The notes: generated from the letters alone by a model not told the origin. DNA of 64,000 nucleotides from Nocardioides litoris (GCF_006346315.1 NZ_VDMR01000001.1:620001-684000); one strand, 5' to 3'. Positions 10,532 to 18,979 are shown, numbered from the stretch's first letter. Translations and numbers: made by a program.

Positions 10532-11662
10532 GTGGTGGACGGAACCTGCACCGACGCGTTCGAGCCCCTGCGGGGCCTCCTGGCGGGCAACCTGGCGAGC
10601 GGGGCCGACGTCGGCGCCGCGGTCGCGGTGGTGCACGACGGGGAGGTCGTGGCCGACCTGTGGGGCGGCGAGGCGCGGCCGGGGGTGCCGTGGACGCGGG
10701 ACACGCTCGTGCAGGTCTGGTCGGTGACCAAGACCATGGCGGCGCTGACCGTGCTCACCCTGGTCGAGCGCGGCGAGGTCGACCTGGATGCGCCGGTGGC
10801 AACCTGCTGGCCGGCGTTCGCCGCGCACGGCAAGGACGGGGTCACCGTCGGGCAGTTGCTCGGCCACACCAGCGGCCTGCCGGGCTGGACCCGCACGGTG
10901 ACGGTCGAGGACATCCTCGACGTCGAGACCAGCGCGGGGTGGCTGGCGCAGGAGGAGCCCTGGTACGAGCCGGGCAGCGCGCCGGCGTACCAGATCCTGG
11001 ACCACGGGCACCTCGTCGACGGCGTGGTGCGCGGCGCGACCGGGCGGTCGCTGGCCGAGGTGTTCCGCGACGACGTGGCCGGCCCGCTCGGGGCCGACGT
11101 GCACCTCGGCGTGCCCGAGGACCGGCTCGACGACTGCGCCGACCTGCGCCCGCCGCCCGCCGGCGGGGTCGACCTCGGCGCCCTGCCCGCCGACCACTTC
11201 CTGCTGCGCACCATCGCCAACCCGTTCCTGACCATGCCTGTCTGCAACGGCGAGGCCTGGCGCCGAGGTACGACGGCCGCGGCCGGCGGGCACGCCAGCG
11301 CGCTCGGCGTCGCCCGGGCCCAGGCCGTCGTCTCCCACGGCGGCGAGCTCGACAGCACCCGGCTGCTCTCGCCGGAGACCATCGAGCGGGCGCTCGCCGT
11401 CCAGGCCGACGGCGTCGACCTCGTGCTCTCGGTGCCGCTCACCTTCGGCGCCGGCTGGGCGCTGCCCACGCCGTCGGCGCCCGCGGTGCCCGACGGGCGG
11501 GTGCTCTGGTGGACCGGGTACGGCGGCGCGATCGTCGTCAACGACCTCGACCGTCGGACGACGATCGCCTACACGCCCAACCAGCTCGTGACCCACATGG
11601 TCAGCTCGCCGCGCACCGACGCCTACGTGCGCACCGCCCTGGCCTGCCTGGAGGCCCGGTGA
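10532..11662 (+). CDS. Beta-lactamase-fold serine hydrolase (EstB/class C-like)
   Basis: 376 residues with the SxxK nucleophile motif SVTK (S64, K67) in VWSVTKTMAAL, a candidate second-motif tyrosine in PGSAPAYQILDHGHLVDGVV, and LLGHTSGLPGW, characteristic of the penicillin-binding-protein-like beta-lactamase/esterase family. There is no signal peptide, so it is probably a cytosolic esterase or amidase of EstB type rather than a beta-lactamase. The canonical YxN motif appears as YQI, which argues further against lactamase function. Confidence 0.85.
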   Translation: MVDGTCTDAFEPLRGLLAGNLASGADVGAAVAVVHDGEVVADLWGGEARPGVPWTRDTLVQVWSVTKTMAALTVLTLVERGEVDLDAPVATCWPAFAAHGKDGVTVGQLLGHTSGLPGWTRTVTVEDILDVETSAGWLAQEEPWYEPGSAPAYQILDHGHLVDGVVRGATGRSLAEVFRDDVAGPLGADVHLGVPEDRLDDCADLRPPPAGGVDLGALPADHFLLRTIANPFLTMPVCNGEAWRRGTTAAAGGHASALGVARAQAVVSHGGELDSTRLLSPETIERALAVQADGVDLVLSVPLTFGAGWALPTPSAPAVPDGRVLWWTGYGGAIVVNDLDRRTTIAYTPNQLVTHMVSSPRTDAYVRTALACLEAR

Positions 11663-11889
11663 CCGTCTGCACCATCCGCGCCGGGTGCTCCGGCACCACC
11701 ACCGCCGAGCGCCCCACGATCGTCACCCTGGCCGAGCGGCGACCCACGCTCCTCGCCCGCCTGCTCATCGGCGCCTAGGCCCGCCACACCAGCCAGGACG
11801 ACGTCGGCCGGCAGGTCGTCGACCTGCTCGCCGAGATCGAGGAAGGGCAGCGGCGGGCGGCCGGGTCGGCCAGACTTCCGGCGTGACGA
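11659..11889 (+). pseudogene. Possible remnant of a small gene, split by an in-frame TAG
   Basis: From a GTG overlapping the previous stop, 39 codons (ending RPTLLARLLIGA) run into TAG at 11776, and the same frame then continues for about 36 protein-like residues (HTSQDDVGRQVVDLLAEIEEG). The continuation looks like an amphipathic helix, suggesting a broken reading frame. I cannot identify a family, and it may be chance coding-like sequence. Confidence 0.25.
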
Positions 11890-12530
11890 CCGACGCGGAC
11901 GCCTGGACCACCATCGCCCAGGAACGCGGCGCGCTCGCCGACCTCCTCGACACGCTCACCCCGGGGCAGTGGGCGACCCAGTCGCTGTGCGGCGCCTGGA
12001 CGGTCAAGGAGGTCGCGGTCCACCTCATGGTCGGGCCGACCGGCTCGCTGCCGTCCTTCGCGACGGCGATGCTCAAGGCCCGGGGACGGTTCGAGGTGGC
12101 CAACCAGGTGATGGTCGACCGGCGCTCGGACCGCCCGACGGCTGCCGTGTCGGCCGACCTGCGTGACCACGCGGCGAGCCGCTTCACCCCGCCCGGCTTC
12201 GACTGGCCCGCGCCGCTGACCGACCTGCTGGTCCACCGGCTCGACATCACCGTCCCGCTCGGCCTCGACCACGACCGGCCTCTCGGCCCGTGGGCCGACG
12301 CCCTGACGTTCCTGCTGACTCCGAAGGCCGCCCGGGCGTTCGTCGGCGCCCGGCCACCCGCCCTGACCCTCGCCGCGACCGACCTCGCCTGGACCGGCGG
12401 CAGCGGACCCCGCGTCGAGGGACCGGCCGAGGCCCTGGGCCTCGCGCTCACCCGACGTACGCCGCGGCTGGGCGAGCTGGCCGGGCCGGGCGCCGAGGTG
12501 CTGCGGGCCTGGGCGGCCGGGAACACCTGA
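11883..12530 (+). CDS. DinB-like maleylpyruvate isomerase N-terminal domain protein
   Basis: 215 residues. The N-terminal AWTTIAQERGALADLLDTLTPGQWATQSLCGAWTVKEVAVHL is the signature of the actinobacterial mycothiol-dependent DinB/maleylpyruvate isomerase superfamily (TIGR03083). Here the first metal His of the four-helix bundle falls in VAVHLM and another in LLVHRLDI. The partner substrate of such proteins is rarely known. It starts at the GTG 11883, close behind the serine hydrolase gene. Confidence 0.78.
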   Translation: MTTDADAWTTIAQERGALADLLDTLTPGQWATQSLCGAWTVKEVAVHLMVGPTGSLPSFATAMLKARGRFEVANQVMVDRRSDRPTAAVSADLRDHAASRFTPPGFDWPAPLTDLLVHRLDITVPLGLDHDRPLGPWADALTFLLTPKAARAFVGARPPALTLAATDLAWTGGSGPRVEGPAEALGLALTRRTPRLGELAGPGAEVLRAWAAGNT

Positions 12531-12544
12531 GTGGCGCCGGGCGC

Positions 12545-12550
12545 TAGAGT
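12545..12550 (+). promoter_or_regulatory. -10 element TAGAGT of tmRNA
   Basis: TAGAGT lies 20 nt upstream of the mature tmRNA 5' end; transcription would start near 12557, leaving a short leader for RNase P to remove. Confidence 0.4.
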
Positions 12551-12570
12551 GGGTGCAGCACAACTCAAGA

Positions 12571-12941
12571 GGGGCTGATCGGTTTCGACTTGGGACGTTA
12601 GTTCCAGGGGAAGCGGGTCGAGGAGCCAGCGTCATCTCGTAAACGCTCGCTGGAAACCAACAACTGCCGACGCTAAGCGCAGTTCGTTCGCTCTCGCCGC
12701 CTGACGCGGTGATCGGACCGTCTGACCGGGCATCCGTCTCCGTCCCGGACCCAGGCGTCATCTAGGAGACTTGCTGTTCACCTGCCGTCGGGGTGGGTGA
12801 CCAGGACTCAAGCCCGACTGGGCCTGTCGGCGACGTGTCAGTGCGAGCGCCGGGGCCGAGAAAATCGACACCACTGACTGCACCCGGAGAAGACCTGGAT
12901 CGACGCTCGAGGACCGGGGTTCGATTCCCCGCAGCTCCACC
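12571..12941 (+). ncRNA. ssrA: Transfer-messenger RNA (tmRNA, 10Sa RNA)
   Basis: Rescues stalled ribosomes with SmpB. The 5' end GGGGCTGATCGGTTTCGAC and the 3' end GGGTTCGATTCCCCGCAGCTCC form the alanine-tRNA-like acceptor and T-arm (GGGGCT pairs with AGCTCC, including a G-U pair as in tRNA-Ala). The tag reading frame starts at the resume GCC (12666) and stops at TGA (12702-12704), encoding ADAKRSSFALAA; the terminal ALAA is the ClpXP/ClpAP degron. The discriminator A is 12939 and the following bases are CCG, so the terminal CCA is not fully encoded and must be added. Confidence 0.95.
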
Positions 12942-12970
12942 GCAGCGCAGCCCTCTCGACCGGCGAGGAT

Positions 12971-13180
12971 CGCCGCCACCCCGTGGCGGTGGTCCTCGCC
13001 GTTCGGCGTGTCGCCCGTGCAGGTGGGCCGGATCCACAGGTACGCCGGGGAGCAAACGGCATGCTCGCGCGCGCCCTCGCCCTGCTCGGCCTCGTCCTGG
13101 CCCTCCTCGTCCCGTCGCGGCGTCCGCGTCGCCGGCCGCGCCCGCCCTCGCCCTCACCGCCCCGCCGGGTACGCCGACGA
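12971..13180 (+). repeat. Direct repeat, copy A: leader and 5' end of the M15 peptidase gene
   Basis: 12971-13081 is almost identical to 15380-15490, and weaker homology with gaps continues to about 13180. Both copies begin with a stem CCGCCAC/GTGGCGG whose loop differs (CCCC versus TCG), then the same leader and the same first codons (MLARALA). Copy A is the degenerate one; a 2.2-kb two-gene cassette lies between the copies. Confidence 0.9.
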
Positions 13181-13219
13181 GCGGTGGGTGGTGTCGACGT
13201 CGAGGTCCTTCGCCGCTGA
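13061..13219 (+). pseudogene. Truncated, frameshifted 5' fragment of the M15 peptidase gene
   Basis: ATG at 13061 gives MLARALALLGLVLALLVP, matching the signal peptide of the intact gene at 15470. The frame is then lost relative to it: the ALTAPPG and AGYAD segments occur in the other two frames. Homology ends near 13180, where the ATPase/PIN cassette begins. It is a relic of duplication or insertion, not a functional gene. Confidence 0.75.
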
Positions 13220-13300
13220 GGGTCTATTGCTCGCAGGCAACCCGGGCCAAGGGAGCACGGGTGCCACTCATACCCCCACCGCAGGTATGAAGCGCCAAAA

Positions 13301-13798
13301 TCACCGTTGTCGCACCTCGTCTACGGCGGCGCGCAAGGCTGCGTCCTGAGTCCAAACGTCCAGGTCGACCACAGTCAGGTCCAGCTTCAGTCGCAATCGC
13401 CGGAACTCGGTCAAGATGACAAGATCCCCCATTTCGAGATTCTGGCTAGCGAGCGACTCGCGGATGCTCTGGTGTTCGCTAGTCGGATGCAGAATTTCCT
13501 CGACAAAGTCGTGACCCCACTCGAGTTCCGTAAAGGTCCAGGGCGTCTCGCCTGCATGCGTCTGAGAGATCACCGACTCAAATCGCTCGGCGCACTCTCG
13601 GCGGTAGTGGCCATTGTCAATTCTCGAGATATGGGCACCAGTCTCGATCAGCGTCCCTGCTGGAACTTGGAATGTCACCCCGCGAGACTGCTTTCGGAGG
13701 AAATCCGCCTTTATCTCCTCGACGTGGTCGTGCTCACCAGGGACCCGAAGCAATTCGACTAGGACGGACGTGTCGAGTAGTTCTACTCGACGCCTCAT
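13301..13798 (-). CDS. PIN-domain protein, candidate nuclease partner of the adjacent ATPase
   Basis: 165 residues opening VELLDTSVLVELLR, the first motif of PIN-domain (VapC-type) RNases. Spaced acidic residues fit the PIN active site: D9 and E15, E52 (GTLIETG), D125 (EMGDLVIL) and D147 (VVDLDVW). At 165 residues it is longer than a typical VapC (about 130). Its ATG overlaps the TGA of the ATPase gene by 4 nt (ATGA), so the two are translationally coupled. No VapB-like antitoxin is nearby; the ATPase would be the controlling partner. Base composition is visibly lower in GC than the neighbourhood. Enzymatic activity is inferred from the motif only. Confidence 0.75.
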   Translation of the reverse strand: MRRRVELLDTSVLVELLRVPGEHDHVEEIKADFLRKQSRGVTFQVPAGTLIETGAHISRIDNGHYRRECAERFESVISQTHAGETPWTFTELEWGHDFVEEILHPTSEHQSIRESLASQNLEMGDLVILTEFRRLRLKLDLTVVDLDVWTQDAALRAAVDEVRQR

Positions 13799-15093
13799 GA
13801 CGCGAAGATGTCAGCGATCGATCGGACTGGCTTATTGGGTTCGGGGCGCAACTTCCCGCGTGTGAGCGCCTGACCCACCCCGGCCCCGCTCACGAGTTCT
13901 ACGTAACGAGGATGGTCCACGAGACGTCGCAACTGGCTTCGGCCCGAATTGTCCCGCTCACAAATCACCACGCCCCTATGATCGGCGGGCTCCATCGCGT
14001 CGAGGAGAGCCGGGCTGTGGGTAGTCGCGAGCAACGTCACATCGTGGGTGCTGGCTTCATTTCGGAGGAGTTCCAGCACTTGGGCGCCCTGACTCGGAAA
14101 CAATCCGTTCTCAATTTCTTCGATCACCAGAGTGGTCCGTGCGGGTGGGCCAAGCGGGGTGCTCTGTGGCTGACGAAGGAACAAGAGTGTGGCGACGATC
14201 GACAGGTAGCGAAGTGTCCCGTCGCTCATAAGTCGAGCCGGAACCGTGAAGGACTTACCCCCCGCCACTTCATCGAGTGCAAGCATTACGTCGACCAGCC
14301 GATCATCTGGCAGCCGGCCTTCGGAGAAGGTCAACTGCTCCACCTGAGTTTCGATCAACCCACTGACAAGCCCGAGGAGACGCTGCCAGGCTTCGTCGTC
14401 GTTGCGAAGCTCATAGGCCATCGCCGAGAGGGAGCGACCAGTGCGATCCGGGACAGTGCCGATGCGCACGTAATCCCGCATCAGCGATGGGGCGGGGTCC
14501 AGCAGAAAAGCCCCCTTCAGGGCCCCGAGTGCTTCGAGGCAGCACTGGACCACGAGTTTCCGCGCCTGGGTGTCCTGCGGGACCTTGGTTGTCGCCTGTG
14601 CGGTTGCTAGTCGAGATGAGAGAAAGTGGTATGTACGTGGGGCTCCTGCGCTGTAGACGCGAGCGTCGGAAATTCCTGAACCTCGGGCCTGTCGCGACGA
14701 ATCGATCAGCACGGCAGTGCCGCCACTGTTGCGGGTGAGCACGAGTTTCTCGGAGACGATCTCGGAGGTTGTTGGGTCAAGAGTGATCTTGAGATCGAGC
14801 TTCTGGCCCGCTTCCGAGCTAGTTGTGCAGCCAACGGAAATCATCCCTTCTCCGAAGGGTGCAGCGCCCGCCAGCCCTCCTCTCAGGCCCGCTACCTCCT
14901 GATCCCCGCGTTCGAGGTCGTTCACGTCGCGCTCGTCGGCCAACAGTGCGAGCAGAGAAAGCGCGTCTAACACGTTCGACTTGCCGCTGCCATTGCGCCC
15001 GACCAGCAAAGTGACCGGGCGCAGGGAGATCTGCTGACGGTAATGGCTCTTGAACGCTTCGAGCGAGATGCTCCTGAGTTCCGCTGCAGACAT
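13795..15093 (-). CDS. RecF/OLD-like ABC-type AAA ATPase
   Basis: 432 residues. Walker A GRNGSGKS (32-39) follows the typical N-terminal strand LEAFKSHYRQQISLRPVTLLV. The ABC-like signature is MSDGTLRYL (289-297), Walker B is TLVIEEIENG (321-330) and the switch histidine is TTHSPALLD (H359). The insertion between the motifs is short, as in AAA_15/AAA_21 ATPases of defence systems (OLD, Septu PtuA, PARIS AriA), not an SMC coiled coil. There is no TOPRIM domain. It is the first gene of a two-gene leftward operon with the PIN protein and belongs to the transferred cassette. Confidence 0.88.
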   Translation of the reverse strand: MSAAELRSISLEAFKSHYRQQISLRPVTLLVGRNGSGKSNVLDALSLLALLADERDVNDLERGDQEVAGLRGGLAGAAPFGEGMISVGCTTSSEAGQKLDLKITLDPTTSEIVSEKLVLTRNSGGTAVLIDSSRQARGSGISDARVYSAGAPRTYHFLSSRLATAQATTKVPQDTQARKLVVQCCLEALGALKGAFLLDPAPSLMRDYVRIGTVPDRTGRSLSAMAYELRNDDEAWQRLLGLVSGLIETQVEQLTFSEGRLPDDRLVDVMLALDEVAGGKSFTVPARLMSDGTLRYLSIVATLLFLRQPQSTPLGPPARTTLVIEEIENGLFPSQGAQVLELLRNEASTHDVTLLATTHSPALLDAMEPADHRGVVICERDNSGRSQLRRLVDHPRYVELVSGAGVGQALTRGKLRPEPNKPVRSIADIFAS

Positions 15094-15379
15094 GCCCCGA
15101 GTCTGTCACTCTCGCCATCATTGGCGCTGGATGCAGTCCGGAAGCAGGCGACTCGGTCGGCCCCGAGGCAGCATGAGATCTCGTGAGGCCCGCCGCGGGT
15201 GGGCCTGAGGCCTCGACGCGATCGTTCGGGTGACCAGTATTGGAGAGGCCCCGGGCGGGTGCTGATTCCGGTATCTCGGGAGACGCAACCCCGGAGGCCC
15301 GTCGCGGGTACTGGCTTTGACCCGCGCTTCGGCGGATTCGCGAGCATCCCGCCCGCAGCACCTCCTTACCGAAGAGGAA

Positions 15380-15615
15380 CGCCGCCACTCGGTGGCGGTG
15401 GTCCTCGCCGTTCGGCGTGTCGCCCGTGCAGGTGGGCCGGATCCACAGGTACGCCGGGGAGCATGCGGCATGCTCGCGCGCGCCCTCGCCGTCCCCGGCC
15501 TCCTGCTCGGATTCTCGCTCGGCCTCTTGCTCGCCCTCCTCGTGCCGGTCGCGGCGCCCGCCTCGGCGGCCGCGCCGACCCTCGTCCTCACCGCCCCCGC
15601 GGGGTACGCCGACCA
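15380..15615 (+). repeat. Direct repeat, copy B: leader and 5' end of the intact M15 peptidase gene
   Basis: Partner of 12971-13180. The 90-nt leader before the ATG at 15470 contains the stem CCGCCAC/GTGGCGG with a loop that differs between copies, and a GGGGAG ribosome-binding sequence. The preceding 15094-15379 holds the upstream region of the ATPase gene and a short repeated GAGGCCCG(C/T)CGCGGGT motif (about 15184 and 15293), with no gene I can support. Confidence 0.85.
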
Positions 15616-16879
15616 GCCGGCGCCCACCAGCCTGCTCCTCACCGGCGCCGACGGGGCTCCGGTCGGGGGTGTGAGCGTGGCGGTCGAGCGGCAGGTGGGC
15701 GGGGCGTGGCGTGCGGTGGCGACGGTCGTGACCGACGCGGCCGGGCGGGCCTCGGCGTCGGTGGTGCGCGCGCGGGTCCCGGCCGACAACGTCGTGCGGG
15801 CGACGTGGGCGGGCGACCCGGCCACCGGGCAGCCCCCGGTCGTCGCCACCACGACGCTCGGGCTGGTCGCGAAGCGCGGCGTCGTCACGCTCACCGGCCC
15901 GCGCAGCGTGCGCGACGAGCGGTCGGTGCGGCTGGTCGTGCGCTCGACCGCGGCCGACGGCACGCCGGTCAGCGGCGTGGTGCGGGTGGAGCGGTGGGCG
16001 CGGGGCCAGGGGTGGCGCCGGCACACGGCCGTGCGCACCGACGGGCGGGGGCGCGCCACGCTGTCGGTCCGGCCGCGCGTCGACACCCGGTGGCGGGTCG
16101 TCACCACGCCGGCGGCCTGGGTCACCGGCGCCCGCAGCGCCGTGCTCCGCATCGACAACCGGCCGCCCGGCACACCCGTGCGGCTGCCGAAGGGCGCCCC
16201 GGCGCCGCGGGTGGAGGTCCCGCCGCAGCCGCGCGCGACCATGAAGGGCGCCGACCCGCGGATCACGACCATCCCCGACGGCGTGTGGGCCGACATGGTC
16301 GGCCGCAGCTGGCACGCCGGCTGCCCGGTCGGTCGCGAGGGGCTGCGGCTGCTGCGCATCAACTACTGGGGCTACGACGGCTACCGCTACCGCGGCGAGG
16401 TCGTCGGCGCCGCGAGCGCGATCGGGTCGATGTCACGGGCGCTGACGGCGATGTACCAGCGGCGGTTCCCGATCCGGTCGATGTACCGCGTCGACCGGTT
16501 CGGCTGGTCGAGCCGGGTCAACGGCGCCGACGACCACCGCTCGATGGCCGCCGGCAACACCTCGGCCTTCAACTGCCGCTGGGTCGTCAACAAGCCCGGC
16601 GTGACCTCGCCGCACTCGTGGGGCCGCGCGCTCGACGTCAACACGTGGGAGAACCCCTACCGGTCCGCCACCGGGCTCGTCCCCAACGACTGGTGGCAGC
16701 CGCGCACGCACCCGCGGGTCGCCTGGCGCTCCCGCAGCCACCCGGTCGTGCAGCTGTTCCTGCGCGCCGGGTTCCGCTGGACCTACGGCAGCGGCGACAG
16801 CCAGCACTTCGACGCCGCCGGCGGGCACGGGCGGGTGCGGGCACCGTCTCCGCGGGTGTGCGGGGGCATCTGCCACTGA
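15470..16879 (+). CDS. Secreted VanY/M15-type peptidoglycan peptidase
   Basis: 469 residues. A signal peptide (about 1-32, ending ASAAA) leads into two Ig/beta-sandwich-like repeats rich in Val/Thr (about 33-235) and a C-terminal M15 domain. That domain carries SPHSWGRALDVN (the SxHxxGxAxD zinc motif) and DSQHFD (third His ligand). M15 enzymes are zinc D-Ala-D-Ala carboxypeptidases or L-Ala-D-Glu endopeptidases acting on the wall. The ATG at 15470 is set by the signal peptide and the GGGGAG 5 nt before it. A truncated duplicate of the leader and start lies at 12971-13219, beyond the ATPase/PIN cassette. Confidence 0.86.
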   Translation: MLARALAVPGLLLGFSLGLLLALLVPVAAPASAAAPTLVLTAPAGYADQPAPTSLLLTGADGAPVGGVSVAVERQVGGAWRAVATVVTDAAGRASASVVRARVPADNVVRATWAGDPATGQPPVVATTTLGLVAKRGVVTLTGPRSVRDERSVRLVVRSTAADGTPVSGVVRVERWARGQGWRRHTAVRTDGRGRATLSVRPRVDTRWRVVTTPAAWVTGARSAVLRIDNRPPGTPVRLPKGAPAPRVEVPPQPRATMKGADPRITTIPDGVWADMVGRSWHAGCPVGREGLRLLRINYWGYDGYRYRGEVVGAASAIGSMSRALTAMYQRRFPIRSMYRVDRFGWSSRVNGADDHRSMAAGNTSAFNCRWVVNKPGVTSPHSWGRALDVNTWENPYRSATGLVPNDWWQPRTHPRVAWRSRSHPVVQLFLRAGFRWTYGSGDSQHFDAAGGHGRVRAPSPRVCGGICH

Positions 16880-16998
16880 ACCGGTGGCCGTGGCCGGGGC
16901 TTCGAGGCCCGCTGCTCGCACCTCAGCCACCGGTGACGTTCACCCGGACGCCACGGCGGCGCCACCACCCGGCCACCGCGGACCGGTGAGGTCTGAGC

Positions 16999-18138
16999 AT
17001 GACCTCTCGGACCCTGCGGGTCGGGCGCCTGGTCGCGCCCGCCGCCGCCCTCGCCTCGTTCGCCCTCCTCGCCCCGACCGCGCCCGCCACGGCCGCTCCG
17101 AAGCCCGAGCCGCAGGACACCCGGCCGGTCTCGCAGCTGGCCGAGCCGCTCGTCTTCGGCCACCGCGGGGCGTCGGGCTACCGCCCGGAGCACACGCTGG
17201 CGGCGTACGAGCTGGCGATCCGGATGGGCGCCGACTACATCGAGCCCGACCTCGTGCCGACCAAGGACGGCGTGCTCGTCGCCCGCCACGAGAACGAGAT
17301 CGGGGGCACCACCGACGTCGCCGCCCACCCCGAGTTCGCCTCGCGGCGCACCACCAAGACCATCGACGGCGTCGCCGTCACGGGCTGGTTCACCGAGGAC
17401 TTCACCCTCGCCGAGCTCAAGACCCTGCGCGCCAAGGAGCGGCTGCCGCTCGTGCGGCCGGGCAACACCCGCTACGACGGCCGCTTCGAGGTGCCGACGT
17501 TCGCCGAGGTGCTGCAGCTGGTGAAGACGTGGGAGAAGAAGCTCAGGCGCGACATCGGCGTCGCCCCCGAGACCAAGCACCCGACGTACTTCGACTCCAT
17601 CGGCCTCTCCCTCGAGGAGCCGCTGCTGCGCACGCTGAAGGCCGCCGGCAAGGACAAGAAGAACAGCGACGTCGTCATCCAGTCCTTCGAGGTCACCAAC
17701 CTCAAGGAGCTCGACGACGACACCGACGTGCCGCTGGTCCAGCTGACCGGCGCCACCGGCGGCCCGTTCGACCTCAAGGGCGAGGGCACGACCTACGCCC
17801 AGATCGTCTCGGCCGAGGGGCTCCAGGCCGTGCGACGGTACGCCGACTGGGTCGGCCCGGAGAAGAGCCAGGTGCTCCCGCGCAACGCCGCCGGGGCCAC
17901 CTCGACCCCGTCGAGCCTGGTCCGCGACGCCCACCGCACCGGCCTGCGGGTCGTGGTCTACACGGTGCGCGACGAGAACCAGTTCCTGCCGACCGACTAC
18001 CGCCGCGGGACCGACCCCAACGCCAAGGGCGACGTGCTCGGCGAGGCGACGGCCTACCTCGATGCCGGCGTCGACGGCATCTTCGGCGACTTCCCCGACT
18101 CGATCGTCGACGCCCGCGACGCCTGGGTGCAGCGCTAG
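16999..18138 (+). CDS. Secreted glycerophosphodiester phosphodiesterase
   Basis: 379 residues with a signal peptide (about 1-33). GDPD landmarks are FGHRGASGYRPEHTLAAY near residue 55, IEPDLVPTKDGVLVARHE with the metal acidic residues and second His, and a late GIFGDFPD. These enzymes hydrolyse glycerophosphodiesters to glycerol-3-phosphate and an alcohol. The insertions (GGTTDVAAHPEFASRRTT) match the extracellular GlpQ-like subfamily. It is monocistronic and convergent with the next gene. Confidence 0.93.
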   Translation: MTSRTLRVGRLVAPAAALASFALLAPTAPATAAPKPEPQDTRPVSQLAEPLVFGHRGASGYRPEHTLAAYELAIRMGADYIEPDLVPTKDGVLVARHENEIGGTTDVAAHPEFASRRTTKTIDGVAVTGWFTEDFTLAELKTLRAKERLPLVRPGNTRYDGRFEVPTFAEVLQLVKTWEKKLRRDIGVAPETKHPTYFDSIGLSLEEPLLRTLKAAGKDKKNSDVVIQSFEVTNLKELDDDTDVPLVQLTGATGGPFDLKGEGTTYAQIVSAEGLQAVRRYADWVGPEKSQVLPRNAAGATSTPSSLVRDAHRTGLRVVVYTVRDENQFLPTDYRRGTDPNAKGDVLGEATAYLDAGVDGIFGDFPDSIVDARDAWVQR

Positions 18139-18156
18139 GACACGGCCAGGGAGCGT

Positions 18157-18933
18157 CTAGCGGCGCACGGTGCGGCCGTCGGGCCGCGTCTCCAGCTCGT
18201 GCCAGCTGCTCACCGGGAGCCAGGCGATGCCGGGGACGTCGGCCGCTGCGACCAGGTCGCGCTTGACGAGCGAGGCGAGCAGGGCGAGCCGGAGGTGGAG
18301 GATCCACTCCTCCTCCGGCGAGCCCGGCTCGAACCGCTCACCCAGCCGGGCCCGGGCGCCCGAGCGGAGGAAGACCAGCATGGCCAGCAGGGCCACCCCG
18401 TGGGCCACGGCCGTGACGAGGGCGAGGGTGCGGATCGCGTCGTAGCCGACGGAGGGGCCCGAGCCGAGGGCGACGAGGGTCACGCCGGACGCGATCCCGT
18501 TGACCACGACGAGGACCAGCGACACCGCGTCCCGGCGCCGCTCGTCCCAGGCGGCCCACAGGGCGGCCGGTGCGGCGATGAGCCCGCAGACCGAGAAGAA
18601 GCCGAGCAGCTCGCTGGACCACGCGCTCCACCAGGTGCCGGTGGCGTCGAGCACCACGACGACGGCGACCACGACCGGGCCGAGCACCAGCGAGAGCGGG
18701 AGCACGACCAGGGGGAGGAAGGGGACACCGAGCAGGAAGGTCCACCTCGACCGCCGGGGTGTCATCAGCGCCATCTCCTCCGCGCTCGGTCGCGGCTGCA
18801 GCATGACCTGCTGCTCCAGCGCGCCCCAGTCGAGCGGGGTGGGGAGGTCGGTGGTGCGGCCCCACCGCTTGAGGACGTCGGTCTGCTCGGCCCAGGACCG
18901 GGTCAGGTCCTCGGCGGCGGTGCTCGTGGCCAT
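18157..18933 (-). CDS. Four-span membrane protein of unknown function
   Basis: About 258 residues from ATG 18933 (a GTG at 18948 is also open). The N-terminal soluble part (to about residue 65, ending TPRRSRW) precedes paired hydrophobic segments (FLLGVPFLPLVVLPLSLVL, VVVAVVVVLDATG, LLGFFSVCGLIAAPAALW, VSLVLVVVNGIASGV, LALVTAVAHGVALLAMLVF) and a charged cytoplasmic C-terminus. No family recognised. Confidence 0.65.
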   Translation of the reverse strand: MATSTAAEDLTRSWAEQTDVLKRWGRTTDLPTPLDWGALEQQVMLQPRPSAEEMALMTPRRSRWTFLLGVPFLPLVVLPLSLVLGPVVVAVVVVLDATGTWWSAWSSELLGFFSVCGLIAAPAALWAAWDERRRDAVSLVLVVVNGIASGVTLVALGSGPSVGYDAIRTLALVTAVAHGVALLAMLVFLRSGARARLGERFEPGSPEEEWILHLRLALLASLVKRDLVAAADVPGIAWLPVSSWHELETRPDGRTVRR

Positions 18934-18979
18934 GACGGCCGTGATCACCGCGACCCGGGTCTGCCAAACGGCGGCCGGG

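Noticed and set aside
12571..13300. tmRNA 3' end as an integrase attachment site for the ATPase-PIN cassette
   Set aside because: No second copy of the tmRNA 3' end is present on the far side of the cassette and no integrase gene is in the window; the duplicated sequence is the peptidase leader instead.
13912..14610. Plus-strand open frame opposite the ATPase gene
   Set aside because: It is antisense to the Walker-motif-bearing gene, has no motif or ribosome binding site, and its codon use is not typical of the host.
15380..15469. ydaO/c-di-AMP riboswitch in the peptidase leader
   Set aside because: The leader does not show the conserved ydaO sequence blocks as I recall them; it is kept only as a structured-leader hypothesis.
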